64,000 bases of DNA from Lentisphaerota bacterium. GTDB taxonomy: Bacteria > Verrucomicrobiota > Lentisphaeria > Oligosphaerales > JABHEG01. Both the position numbers and the translations under genes were made by a program. The first letter of the stretch is position 1; each line of letters opens with the position of its first letter. The DNA is taken from assembly GCA_018676675.1 (NCBI GenBank), contig JABHEG010000270.1, positions 28,513-92,512 on the forward strand. The letters are read 5' to 3'. Below are positions 9,617-18,488 of this stretch, one piece after another. The notes under the pieces were generated by a model that was not told where the DNA came from, did no database searches, and saw only the letters and a list, made by a program, of their open reading frames with translations.

Positions 9617-11791
9617 ATGCCACAACCAAGGACTCATCGCGTGACACTCCCCGAGCTGGTCACCCTCACTGCCGCACTGCTGCTGCCCATGGCATCGCTT
9701 GCCGCCGAACGTTTCGTCTCGCCTACGGGCGATGACGCCGCAGTCGGCACACGTGACGCCCCGTGGCAGACGCTGGCAAAGGTCAACGCATCCGCCGCTG
9801 CGGGGGACACGATTGCGTTCCTCCCCGGTGCCTATCCCGGGACCTTCGAACCGGGTAACGACGGCACACCAGAAGCCCCGATCATCTTCCGATCCGCAGA
9901 GAAACAGGCCGCAAAGCTGCTGGGAGGAAATCCGGCCATCATCTTGGCCAAGCGGCGACACATCACGATCGACGGTCTGGCCGTCACCCCCACCAACGGA
10001 CGCTTTCTGCAGGCCACTGAGTGTGAGACCATCCGTATCACAAACTGTCGGTTTGAGGGATCGCGAGGCAGTTACGTTTCGTCCATGTTCGACCGCTGCC
10101 GCGACATCCGCATCTCAGACTGCGAATTTGACCGCCACCTCTCCGTCCGCAGAGGCGCTGTGCTGGTCGGCAACATGATCCAGGCCAATCATTGCGACGG
10201 CTTCGTTCTCGAGCGCAACACCATCGGCCGAGCTGGACACAGCCCCGCACACCTCCGCGAGTGCAAACGTATGATCCTTCGAAAGAACGTCTTCTGCGCC
10301 AAATGGGGACGCGGGTTCGAGACGTTCAACGCAGAGCCAATGCTGTTCGAGGAGAATGTCATCACTGAAGAAGTGGACAGCGGCGGTTCGGCAGATTCCC
10401 GGGGAAAAATCATGGCGATTGGTGGCATCGTGCGCCGGAACCTGGTCCTTCACAACTACGACATGGCCCTGGCCTCGAACAGCTACATCTACCGCAAGGA
10501 GTTCCCCGCGTGGGTGCTGAAAAACACGCGCATCTACCACAACACCTTCTACCACAACCATACCTACGCCTGGATCATCACCGCAATGTCCAGCGACTTG
10601 ACCACCGTCTCCGGGAACGTCTGGCAAAACAACATCTTCTTCGACAACGATCCCCTGGGAGACGGGCGCCAGCTCCAACTGGGATATCTCGGGGAGGGCA
10701 ACCGCTTCGTCAACAACACGATCAGCGGCAGCGCACCGGGGCAGAAGGTCATCGCTCTTCTGGAACCCGGGAGCGGGTACAAAAGGTACTCACTAAACGA
10801 CGCCGAGAAGCGTTTCCCAAATCTGTTCAGCAGCAATCAGGACACGAGCGTACGCTTCATTGATATCGGTGCGGATGACCTGCGACTGGCGCCGACGAGC
10901 CCGGGCATCGACACTGGCAAACCGTTGGGGAAGACACGCAGCGAAGGGAATGGAAACGAGCTCCCCGTTGACGACACGCGCCCCTTCTACGATGGCTTTG
11001 GCCTGCCCGGAGAGATCGGGGACACCATCTGGGTCGGGGAGAGCAGGCAACAGGCCCGCGTCGTCAAAGCGGATCACCAGCGCAACCTGTTGGTGGTGGA
11101 CCGCACACTCCGGTGGAAAGCCGGTGCCGCCGTATCGCTGCCTTACGCGGGGGCTGCCCCCGATATGGGCGCCCTGGAGCGTGGAGGAGAGAATCAGAGC
11201 TGGTACAGACCGGTGACGGTCCCGCCCGGGTTGCGCTGGCAGCCCCCCACCGGCCCGGGAGCGCAGCTCGTTGCCTGCGATTTCCGCAACGAAACGCTTG
11301 AGACGTGGGGGTTCATCTGGAATCTCGACCGCAAACGCAACACCGACTACGAACTCGTCAGAGGAGCCGGCCCCGAAGGAGGCAACGCATTGCGCCTCTT
11401 CGCTGCCAAAGACAAGGCAATCCTCGCCGGTGACATCAAGCCACGTGTATGGAGAATCGACCGCTTCCCGCGCATCCGCTTCACCTACCGAATCGCCTCA
11501 GGGGTGCCGGTGGGGCTCTGGCTGGATGGTTTCGACACGGAAGCGACCGGGGGCACACGGGTCTGTGTCGGCGGCACAGAGCAGCGCAACACGGGTGGAG
11601 TAAAGGACCTTGAGACGTGCGAACTCCGCGACGACGACCAGTGGCACGAATCAGAGATTGATGCCCGAGTCATCCGGCAGGCTTTCCCCAAACTGACCCA
11701 CCTGCAGGCATTCCAGTTCTACACGCGAAACAATGCGAAGAAGGGGCAAAGCCTGCTGATCGGCTCCTTCTCCATCAGTGCAGAGGAATGA
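9617..11791 (+). CDS. Secreted right-handed parallel beta-helix protein
   Basis: A protein of 724 residues with a signal peptide (residues about 10-32, ending SLAA). It begins with RFVSPTGDDAAVGTRDAPW, the usual opening of pectate-lyase-like beta-helix proteins, and continues with repeated coils of the type IRITNCRFEG, IRISDCEFDR, FVLERNTIG and MILRKNVF up to about residue 380. Residues 540-724 are a beta-sandwich resembling a carbohydrate-binding or laminin-like module. Such proteins are polysaccharide lyases, epimerases or hydrolases; the catalytic set cannot be assigned by eye. The ATG at 9617 was chosen because AGGAG at 9603-9607 is spaced 9 bases from it; a TTG lies at 9608. Confidence 0.75.
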   Translation: MPQPRTHRVTLPELVTLTAALLLPMASLAAERFVSPTGDDAAVGTRDAPWQTLAKVNASAAAGDTIAFLPGAYPGTFEPGNDGTPEAPIIFRSAEKQAAKLLGGNPAIILAKRRHITIDGLAVTPTNGRFLQATECETIRITNCRFEGSRGSYVSSMFDRCRDIRISDCEFDRHLSVRRGAVLVGNMIQANHCDGFVLERNTIGRAGHSPAHLRECKRMILRKNVFCAKWGRGFETFNAEPMLFEENVITEEVDSGGSADSRGKIMAIGGIVRRNLVLHNYDMALASNSYIYRKEFPAWVLKNTRIYHNTFYHNHTYAWIITAMSSDLTTVSGNVWQNNIFFDNDPLGDGRQLQLGYLGEGNRFVNNTISGSAPGQKVIALLEPGSGYKRYSLNDAEKRFPNLFSSNQDTSVRFIDIGADDLRLAPTSPGIDTGKPLGKTRSEGNGNELPVDDTRPFYDGFGLPGEIGDTIWVGESRQQARVVKADHQRNLLVVDRTLRWKAGAAVSLPYAGAAPDMGALERGGENQSWYRPVTVPPGLRWQPPTGPGAQLVACDFRNETLETWGFIWNLDRKRNTDYELVRGAGPEGGNALRLFAAKDKAILAGDIKPRVWRIDRFPRIRFTYRIASGVPVGLWLDGFDTEATGGTRVCVGGTEQRNTGGVKDLETCELRDDDQWHESEIDARVIRQAFPKLTHLQAFQFYTRNNAKKGQSLLIGSFSISAEE

Positions 11792-11794
11792 CGG

Positions 11795-13885
11795 TCAGAA
11801 CGTGTGCATGTGCCGAGCGATAACGTGGTCCTGATACTCAGGGCCAAGCTCGCAGAAATACCCACTCCAGCCCCAGACACGCACGATAAGGTTCTGGTGG
11901 TTCTCTGGATGTTGCTTGGCATCGTGCAACGTCTCAACGCTCAGCGTGTTGAGCTGCAGCTGTTGACACCCGAGCTGAGCAAATGCACGCACGAGCATCG
12001 CGACCTTGTGGATCGCTTCCTCGTCGCGGAAAACGGCGTCCGAGAGTTCCAGGGTGATAGGGCCACCATTGCAGATCCGTTGGTAGTCAAGCTTGCTGTA
12101 AGTCTGCAGGATGCTGAGCGGCCCACGACTTCGGGTTCCCGGTGACGGGGCCAGGCTGGAACTGAAGAACTCCCCTTGCCGGCGACCGTCAGCCGTGGCA
12201 CCAACCACAGGTTCACGCATGTCTTCATGGCCACGGGCCAGCCAGACATAGTACATCGCCGAACCGGTGCCTGGACGCACGATCCCTCCCCGCCCGTTGT
12301 CCTCAAACGTCTCACACGCATCCGCCAGTGCCGCGAAGAGCTCTGTGAGCATTGCGTCAGCCTGTTCGTCGTTGTTCCCGACTTTGGGGCCGTCCTTCTG
12401 CAGTAGGAGGCGAAGATCTTCTCGGCCTTCGTAGTTAGTGATCAACGCGTTGACCAACTCACTTGCCTCGACGCGTTCCTCGTCGAACACGAACTGCTTG
12501 ACGGCGGCCAGCGCGTCAGCGGCGTTGGCCGAACACGCGCCATGTATTCCGTAGTTGTTGTAGACCAAGCCGGCGGAGAGATCGACACCGCCCTCCAGGC
12601 ATTCGGTCATCAAGGCCGAGTAATAGGGGGCTGGGGGAAGAATGATGTTCCGACAGTGGTTCACTGCGTTCGCTGCCTGGGACGTGATGTTCTCCCGAGT
12701 ACGCTCCAAGATGCCCTGAAAGCCCGAACCGGCTGCCAAGCCACCCAAAATGGCCTCACTCACGGCTGCGGGAAATGAGACCGCCCCAATATTCACAATG
12801 TCCATGCCCTTGCCGGGGATGATGTATTCCCAGCAGGCCGCAACCGTGTAATCACGCGCATCCTCGAGTGCATAACCATGCTGAAGCAGCCCGGGGATGA
12901 CAACGTCGTCGTTCGAGTACTGAGGAAAGCCCAAACCACGTTTGGTGAGCTGAGCCGCAAGCTCAAGTAACTCAAGATCGGTCTCTGACGTCACCCGCAG
13001 GTTGATCTTCGGGTCAATCATGTTGACCTTGGCAGCCGCCCGCAGAACCATCCAGGTCAACTCGTTGACCGCGTCCTGCCCCTCGCGCGTCACGCCGCCA
13101 AGCATCAGTGATTGCCCATTGTCGCCCTGCTGCACACCGGGATAGAGGTCGCTGTCTTTGTTGAGCGAGATGAAGAACTCGGCCAGAAGCTCCTCGGCGT
13201 CGTCGACCGTGAGCTTGCCCGAAGCCAGGTCCGCATGAAGGTACGGGATCATGTACTGATCGAACCGGCCCAGTCCGACATGGTAATGTCCGCTCATCCA
13301 GACGCTGGCGTGCAGAAAGCGCAAGGCCTGCAGCGCCTCCCGGAAGCCGGAAGGCGGCTCGGCCGGGACGCGTTCGAGGACATCGGCCACATCGTCGTGC
13401 CCAAGACGCCGGGCTTCAGTGGCATATCGCTCGGCCAATGCCAGAACAGCGTCGATCGCTTCCATGGCAGAATCGAGGAATTCCACCGCCGCGGGATCAT
13501 CCGCTGCCTGTGCGCGTGCCGTTTCGGCTGCGCGTTTGCGGCCGTTCAGCCCCTGAGAGAGCACGTAGCCCCAATCCGCACAGATATTGCTGATCGGCCC
13601 GAGTTCATGCGCTTTGCCGCCGTCAAAACAGGCTGCCCACTCTTCACCATCGTAGACCAACGGAACACTCGGAACGGTGCGCGTGAAAACGATTCGCTCC
13701 TCTGGCTGAATCACGACATTCTCGGCCTCGCACATGCGCCGTGTCAGACGCGCATTGCGCTGCATCCACGAAAGCCCAGCCGCGTCGAAATCCTCAACGA
13801 CCGCAGGTGGCTTCTCTTGCCGGAAACGCGCATGTTCTTTGCTGCGGACACTATCCCGCATGCTCTGCAGACGCGGTGTCATCAT
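11795..13885 (-). CDS. Glycyl-radical enzyme, pyruvate formate-lyase family (dehydratase-like)
   Basis: A 696-residue glycyl-radical enzyme. The C-terminal radical loop reads LIVRVWGWSGYF, with Gly672 as the radical site. The active-site cysteine is Cys351 in YTVAACWEYIIPGKG, where Cys-x-Glu matches the GCVEP arrangement of glycerol/propanediol/hydroxyproline dehydratases and not the Cys-Cys pair of true pyruvate formate-lyase. I infer a C-O or C-C bond-cleaving eliminase on a sugar-derived diol or acid; substrate unknown. An ATG pair at 13885/13882 follows AGGAG on this strand, so I start there and not at the GTG at 13945. The activase ends 68 bases upstream, forming one operon. It is convergent with the beta-helix gene, with only 3 bases between. 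Confidence 0.88.
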   Translation of the reverse strand: MMTPRLQSMRDSVRSKEHARFRQEKPPAVVEDFDAAGLSWMQRNARLTRRMCEAENVVIQPEERIVFTRTVPSVPLVYDGEEWAACFDGGKAHELGPISNICADWGYVLSQGLNGRKRAAETARAQAADDPAAVEFLDSAMEAIDAVLALAERYATEARRLGHDDVADVLERVPAEPPSGFREALQALRFLHASVWMSGHYHVGLGRFDQYMIPYLHADLASGKLTVDDAEELLAEFFISLNKDSDLYPGVQQGDNGQSLMLGGVTREGQDAVNELTWMVLRAAAKVNMIDPKINLRVTSETDLELLELAAQLTKRGLGFPQYSNDDVVIPGLLQHGYALEDARDYTVAACWEYIIPGKGMDIVNIGAVSFPAAVSEAILGGLAAGSGFQGILERTRENITSQAANAVNHCRNIILPPAPYYSALMTECLEGGVDLSAGLVYNNYGIHGACSANAADALAAVKQFVFDEERVEASELVNALITNYEGREDLRLLLQKDGPKVGNNDEQADAMLTELFAALADACETFEDNGRGGIVRPGTGSAMYYVWLARGHEDMREPVVGATADGRRQGEFFSSSLAPSPGTRSRGPLSILQTYSKLDYQRICNGGPITLELSDAVFRDEEAIHKVAMLVRAFAQLGCQQLQLNTLSVETLHDAKQHPENHQNLIVRVWGWSGYFCELGPEYQDHVIARHMHTF

Positions 13886-13953
13886 GGGCTCCTGTATCCA
13901 GACCGTCTCAGACGGCGTGCTTGCCACAGACGTTAACCGTATCACACCATCCG

Positions 13954-14727
13954 CTACGACGCGACCCTCACCGGTACGCCAAGCGCATCGAACGGCCTCG
14001 TGTCACGCCGAACCGCGATTCTCTCGTCAAAACCGGGCTCGAAAGGTCGCTGACTTGCCTCATACTTTCCGCCCGCCGCTCTGTTATACGGCAGCAACTC
14101 GACGCGTATCAGACCCGGCGAACCATCCAATCGTTCCGCGATCGCACACATGTTCTCAATGGTGTCGGTCACCCCAGGCACAAGCGGCACGCGCACCACG
14201 TACGGGATGCCAAGAGTTTCGAGCACGGAGAGGTTGGTCAGAACGAGGTCATTTGGCTGCCCGGTGAACCGCTGATGCTGCCCGGCGTCCATCAGCTTCA
14301 GGTCGAAATGAACCAAGTCCACCTTCGACACGACAGCCCGAAAATCCCGCTCGGAAGCATGGCCAGACGTATCCAGCAAAACGTGGACATCAGTGAGTCG
14401 GTCGATCACGGCCGACACAAACGCCGCCTGCATCAGCGGCTCTCCCCCGGAAAACGTGACCCCGCCCTCATTCGCACGAAGAATGTCAGCCTGGGAATTC
14501 AGCCGGTCCGCAAGTTCCTCGGCAGTGAACGTCTCCCCCACGGTCCGTTCACCGGTCGCTGTCCGCATGGGCTCGGGCAGGGGTGAAATCCCTTCCGGGT
14601 TGTGACACCACGTGCAACGCAACGGGCATCCCTTCAGGAACACCGTAGTGCGGATCCCGGGCCCGTCATGAACCGCGAACTCTTTGATGTCAAAAACAAC
14701 GCCACTTTCCATGCCGTAGGATCTCAT
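13954..14727 (-). CDS. Glycyl-radical enzyme activating enzyme (radical SAM)
   Basis: A 257-residue radical-SAM activase. The cluster motif is KGCPLRCTWCHNPE with Cys34, Cys38 and Cys41 holding the SAM-binding [4Fe-4S]; SGGEP at 93-97 and VHFDLKLMD are the usual SAM-binding and core blocks. The 8-cysteine ferredoxin-like insert that most dehydratase-type activases carry after the CxxxCxxC motif is absent; only a short cysteine-free stretch (about residues 50-70) is there, as in pyruvate formate-lyase activase. It sits directly upstream of its partner enzyme on the same strand. An internal ATG at codon 6 is an alternative start. Confidence 0.9.
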   Translation of the reverse strand: MRSYGMESGVVFDIKEFAVHDGPGIRTTVFLKGCPLRCTWCHNPEGISPLPEPMRTATGERTVGETFTAEELADRLNSQADILRANEGGVTFSGGEPLMQAAFVSAVIDRLTDVHVLLDTSGHASERDFRAVVSKVDLVHFDLKLMDAGQHQRFTGQPNDLVLTNLSVLETLGIPYVVRVPLVPGVTDTIENMCAIAERLDGSPGLIRVELLPYNRAAGGKYEASQRPFEPGFDERIAVRRDTRPFDALGVPVRVAS

Positions 14728-14783
14728 TCGCCGATTGCAGGTTGCCCGAGCCCCCGCTATATTATGATTTCTCGCGCTCTAAT

Positions 14784-14857
14784 GCGGGCGTAGCATAGTG
14801 GTAATGCTCCAGCCTTCCAAGCTGGCCACGAGGGTTCAATTCCCTCCGCCCGCTCCA
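14784..14857 (+). tRNA. tRNA-Gly(TCC)
   Basis: A complete cloverleaf: acceptor GCGGGCG (14784-14790) pairs with CGCCCGC (14847-14853). The anticodon stem CCAGC/GCTGG encloses the loop CTTCCAA, giving anticodon TCC. The T arm reads GAGGGTTCAATTCCCTC. The discriminator base is T and the 3' CCA is encoded in the DNA. It reads away from the activase gene and toward the restriction-modification remnants. Confidence 0.95.
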
Positions 14858-14947
14858 TTCTTTTCTTTCCTTCTACGCAACTCCTTGACAGGCAGATTCT
14901 TGCCTCGGTGTTAGCTTGCCGGTGCAGAGAACTGCCCCGGTCAACGG

Positions 14948-15385
14948 CTAGGAGCCAGACGTGTTCTGCCGTGTGGAAGCCCACGGAAGCTTCAGAGGGA
15001 CCAAGTCAGTGCGGAATCCGCATGAGTTCTTGGGGTTCAGACCTGATTCCGGCTTGAAGTACGCCAGGTCAAACGTGCAGCCAAGATCTTTGACGTCCTT
15101 CCGTAACACATGCAGCGTGCCACGGTTCTCAATCTCCTTGACCAGTCGCTTCAAGAAACGCGGCTTGACGTCGTTACCGTGCTGCTGCTTCAGCTTCTCC
15201 CACGTCCGCGGCTGTGTGGTGATGATGAACTGGAACAGCAGCTCCGGGTCCAGACACCGGGCGCGGTCATAGTCGGTGTCGGCAGAGCGACTGCGATAGC
15301 CGTGGTCATTGACCAGAACGGCCTCAATGGTCGCTTCAAAATCTGATCCACTGTGGTCAACGGGCATGCCGATGAGACCTCCCAA
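14948..15385 (-). pseudogene. Type I restriction endonuclease HsdR, N-terminal fragment
   Basis: Only 145 codons remain of a subunit that is normally around 1000 residues. SDFEATIEAVLVNDHGY, CLDPELLFQFI and KRLVKEIENRGTLHVLRK are the recognisable N-terminal nuclease-domain phrases, ending at AYFKPESGLNP. After about residue 120 (near 15025) the sequence departs from the family and stops 25 codons later, so the helicase and translocase parts are gone. hsdM is missing from the locus and only part of hsdS remains (16835-17324). The fragment cannot make a working restriction enzyme. Confidence 0.85.
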
Positions 15386-15524
15386 TCACATTGCGGTCAC
15401 ATAAGGAAACCCGTGGCAATCCACTACATGCAGTGGTCCCTGGCTCGCGGGGGTCCATATGTTGTGTGTCATCGTCACCAGACCCTCTGCTCAATCACAT
15501 GACAGTCACATAACGGTCACATAA
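15383..15524. repeat. Short direct repeats with TCACATAA
   Basis: Two similar blocks, CAATCACATTGCGGTCACATAA (15383-15404, shown in part) and CAATCACATGACAGTCACATAA (15492-15513), lie about 109 bases apart, and a third TCACATAA sits at 15517-15524. They occupy the gap between the HsdR fragment and the ATP-binding gene. They may be operator-like sites or a recombination scar; nothing else is visible in this gap. Confidence 0.4.
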
Positions 15525-15533
15525 GCCCCCGGC

Positions 15534-16838
15534 CTACGCCCAGAAGGGCACGTACTTGGCGTGCTTCCGGGACTTGCTCGAAGGGTCGTGGGGTTTCACG
15601 AGCCCGGTGTCAATCGTGTCTTTGATGAGTCGCGATATCATCGAGTAGTTCTTCTGCTCCACCTGAAAACGCTCGCGGAGCGAAGCATTGGTCATGAGGT
15701 CACTTGAGACGTACTTCAGGCAAGCATGCAGGTAGCACGCACGGATTCTGTCTTCCAGCTGCATGTCGGAGAACTCGCGGTGTGCGAACAACGAGGCACG
15801 CGTATGCTGAGCGGTGACCTCGAACTTGGGGGCAGGCAGCTGATAGAATTCGGTCTGGAAGACGACTTTGTCGATGCCGCTCCCGCGCTCCTCGCACACG
15901 TTGATACGCCGCATGAAAGCCGCCAGGACCTCATTCCTCGAAATCGGCGGCTCATCAAGGAAGCGCAGGGTGTCAACTAACGGTAGGCCTGGGTTGGTGA
16001 TTTCCATCCGGTCCTCGAAGATCTCAACCATCGGGCCAGTACCGGACGGCGAAAAATCCTGGTGGATGATGGCATTGGCCACCAGTTCTCGAACGGCAAG
16101 CTCCGGGTACATGGTCACCCGTTCTCGCAGGGCGTGCCCGATGACTTCGTTTTCGGGGAGAATCTGGCTGATGTACTCGATGAGTCCCTCGAAGCCTACA
16201 GCATAGCCTTTCCGGCCAGGTTGCTCGCGGCGAGTTTCCACACGGTTTGTCCCCCGGTACTCGACAACCCGCACTGCTTTACGCTGCAACCTGTCGAAGT
16301 TCTGTAAGTCCGTTGCGAAAAGGATGGCTCCCAGGTTTGTGATGTCGCAAGCGTCTCCTTCTCTGAGCCGTATCATGCGGTCTGATGCCAGCCGACTGAG
16401 GATTCCCGCCCTGTTCTCTGGCAATGGCAGGTCAAGTAGGCGGAAGTAGGAGGGGTAATCCAGCAGTTTCAGTACGTCTCCGGAGGCTACTCGCTCTGCT
16501 GCTACCTGGTCCTCGAACGGCGTGGTGTCGAACCCACGCCAAAGCTCACGCTCCTTCTCGGGGAACTCCTTGAGTTTCTTCTTGTACGTCCCGACGCGGA
16601 TGAATTCCTCACCACGAAACTGAGCGGGCCGGTGTTCGGCTCTCGGAATCGCGATGATGGCGACGTTGACGCCCTGATGCTCGAATTCGTAGAAGCGGAT
16701 GACCCTATTGACTGTCCTGTCGTAGCAGATATCCGTGGCTGTACTGGGGTTGACGCCGAGTACAACGAGCGGGCGACTACCAATCTCACCCAGAGCGTAC
16801 CGGGCCGAACTGTCGGGACTCTTCAGGTATGTCGTCAT
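15534..16838 (-). CDS. Chimeric DUF1643-start / AAA_4-type ATP-binding regulator
   Basis: A 434-residue protein in two unlike pieces. Residues 1-46 (SARYALGEIG, VVLGVNPSTATD, DRTVNRVIRF) match the opening of DUF1643 proteins. From about residue 48 (EFEHQGVNVAIIAIPRAEHR, FIRVGTYKKKL) it continues as the second half of an AlbA_2/AAA_4 domain, then a GHKL-like ATPase region with VRELVANAIIHQDFS (249-263) and EERGSGIDKV (316-325), and a C-terminal winged-helix part. The first half of the AlbA_2 domain is missing. Its ATG overlaps the HsdS-fragment stop as ATGA. Accessory genes of this kind are common inside type I loci. The chimera is probably a deletion product. Confidence 0.72.
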   Translation of the reverse strand: MTTYLKSPDSSARYALGEIGSRPLVVLGVNPSTATDICYDRTVNRVIRFYEFEHQGVNVAIIAIPRAEHRPAQFRGEEFIRVGTYKKKLKEFPEKERELWRGFDTTPFEDQVAAERVASGDVLKLLDYPSYFRLLDLPLPENRAGILSRLASDRMIRLREGDACDITNLGAILFATDLQNFDRLQRKAVRVVEYRGTNRVETRREQPGRKGYAVGFEGLIEYISQILPENEVIGHALRERVTMYPELAVRELVANAIIHQDFSPSGTGPMVEIFEDRMEITNPGLPLVDTLRFLDEPPISRNEVLAAFMRRINVCEERGSGIDKVVFQTEFYQLPAPKFEVTAQHTRASLFAHREFSDMQLEDRIRACYLHACLKYVSSDLMTNASLRERFQVEQKNYSMISRLIKDTIDTGLVKPHDPSSKSRKHAKYVPFWA

Positions 16839-17324
16839 GCCCGTGCCTCACGCACATCTATCTTGCCGGTCACGGCTGCGGAAATCAACGCCGTGCGGTA
16901 TTCCTGGAGCCTGTCGATAACTTCACGGTTTCTCGCGACCAACCCGTCCAACGCAGTCATTCGGTGCTCCGCTTCCTCCACAACAGCCTGTTGTTCAATC
17001 AGCGGGGGCACGGGAACCGGTACCTCCCGAACGTAGGTGCAGTCCAAATGAAGGTGTGATGCCCCCGTCTGGATGCGCTTGAGGGCGTTGTAGCCGCAGT
17101 CGCTATTCAGAACGAGAGAAAGGAACTCCCCTGACATCGTGTCAGGTCTGGGCCGAGCGACAATGAGCGCATGGCACCCAGCCCCATCGTGATCTCTTGG
17201 GGCAACGACCACCGGCCCAATGTCCCCGGTCTGGACGATGAGTACGTCCCCGGTGGTCAGCCTGACCTTGGCATGGTCTGTCAACCATTCTCCAGAGACA
17301 AAGTAGTTGTGGTCGAGCAGTCTT
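16835..17324 (-). pseudogene. Type I specificity subunit HsdS, C-terminal fragment
   Basis: The frame opens right after a TGA near 17324 and reads DHNYFVSGEW, then a second target-recognition domain (LTTGDVLIVQTGDIG, SEFLSLVLNS-like phrase, YVREVPVPVPPLIEQQAVV) and the conserved C-terminal coiled-coil helix (LDGLVARNREVIDRLQEYRTALISAAVTGKIDV). The N-terminal recognition domain and first conserved helix are missing, so DNA specificity is lost or halved. It abuts the end of the metallophosphoesterase and its stop overlaps the next gene's start. Confidence 0.85.
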
Positions 17325-17332
17325 GCTCAAGT

Positions 17333-18277
17333 TCATTGTTTGCCCGGATGTCTCACAGAACAGCGCACGAATTCTCGGAGGAGGCCCTGGTCTTTCAGGA
17401 TGTCCTTGGCGTAGTGAACGCGTCTTCCTTCCTTAACTGCTGGGGTCACGAAGATATCTTCGGGGTAGAGGGACGCGACATGCAGAAGCATGCTCTCGGT
17501 GTCTGACTGCTTGCCTTTCCTGGAGATATTGAACCAGAACGAATTCTCGCACTTCTCCCAGTCTTGAAACGACGTCTGGTGCTCGTCCTCAAGCACGCCA
17601 TCCAGCCAGAACCTGGCTGTGTCTACGTCCCAGTAGAACCTTCTCGACCGTGGCGCGTTCCTGAATAGATGCCTCTTGACGTCGCACTCACCGTTCTTCA
17701 CGAATCCCGAAGCGAAACAGGTGGGGTACGCCTTGCCGGGGCCATCCCAATAGGTGTAGAGGTGTCCGGGATGCAGGCTCTTCAGTGATTGCGAAGAACG
17801 GTCCTCCCATTTGTGAAAATGACCTCGTGCGACGTATTGGGCTCCGAGAGCTGCGAAGCGGCTCGTTGAGATTCTGTCTGAATGTATCAGAACGAAATCA
17901 GTCTTCTCTCCACGCCAACGGTCAAAGTCCTCCGTCAACCCCTCTTGGCGGGGTCGAACCCCCAGCCCGCCGATGCGGATGTTGTCGATGCTGACAATCT
18001 CCCCAATGTCCAGCGTGAATGGGAAGTACTCCTTCAGCACGGCCATTTCCGGGTCATGGTCGCCGGGGATGGCAACGATGTGCGTCCCGGTGGACTCGCA
18101 TGCATTGACGACTCGGCTGAAAAGCTCCCTGGAATAAGGCATCACGTCGCAGGCAAAAGGGTCGCCTCCATGGACTTCCGTCAGGTCACCGGTCACGAAG
18201 AGGAAATCCGGCCTGTGCATCCCGATGAAGACCGGAGGCACCAGGGTCAGGCCTTGGAATTTGCATTTTGGCGGCAC
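17333..18277 (-). CDS. Metallophosphoesterase lacking the first metal motif
   Basis: A 314-residue calcineurin-like phosphoesterase. FVTGDLTEVH (GD at 30-31), IPGDHD (72-75), VLIHSDR (His132) and ARGHFHK (His153, His155) are the later metal-binding blocks. The first block, Asp-x-His, that should precede RPDFLFVTGD is absent: the first 15 or so residues are translated from a palindromic repeat (right arm of the element at 18243-18334 lies just upstream, left arm inside the gene). I infer truncation by that element or by an adjacent deletion. An active site without Asp-x-His is unlikely to work normally. The start is a GTG inside the repeat, so translation itself is doubtful. Confidence 0.7.
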   Translation of the reverse strand: MPPKCKFQGLTLVPPVFIGMHRPDFLFVTGDLTEVHGGDPFACDVMPYSRELFSRVVNACESTGTHIVAIPGDHDPEMAVLKEYFPFTLDIGEIVSIDNIRIGGLGVRPRQEGLTEDFDRWRGEKTDFVLIHSDRISTSRFAALGAQYVARGHFHKWEDRSSQSLKSLHPGHLYTYWDGPGKAYPTCFASGFVKNGECDVKRHLFRNAPRSRRFYWDVDTARFWLDGVLEDEHQTSFQDWEKCENSFWFNISRKGKQSDTESMLLHVASLYPEDIFVTPAVKEGRRVHYAKDILKDQGLLREFVRCSVRHPGKQ

Positions 18278-18334
18278 CCGATTGGTGATGCTCTACGCGA
18301 TGAGCTGGAAATGCAAATTCCAAGGCCTGACCCT
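18243..18334. repeat. GGGTCAGG-ended palindromic element, copy B
   Basis: A perfect 26 bp inverted repeat: left arm 18243-18268 begins AGGGTCAGGCCTTGG and continues AATTTGCATTT; the right arm 18309-18334 is its exact complement. The spacer is 40 bases. The outer bases agree with copy A at 9470-9565. The left arm forms the first codons of the metallophosphoesterase. Confidence 0.85.
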
Positions 18335-18391
18335 ACTACCCCTCCATGTGTCATTATCCCTCATCTCCCTGGCAGGTGGCCCTCCCTGAGA

Positions 18392-18465
18392 GTGGGAGTG
18401 GGTGCCATCCCGCGACTCCTCCTCAACACGGAGACAGGTCGCCGCACAGAGGCGCCTCCCACATT
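18392..18465. repeat. GTGGGAG/GGTGCC palindromic repeat, degenerate pair
   Basis: GTGGGAGTGGGTGCCATCCC starts at 18392 and a reversed copy ends near 18465 (GGCGCCTCCCACATT). The unit resembles the hairpin units at 37859-38001. It fills most of the gap 18335-18488, which holds no gene. Confidence 0.5.
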
Positions 18466-18488
18466 GACGCGGCCCTCGCTATTGCCCG

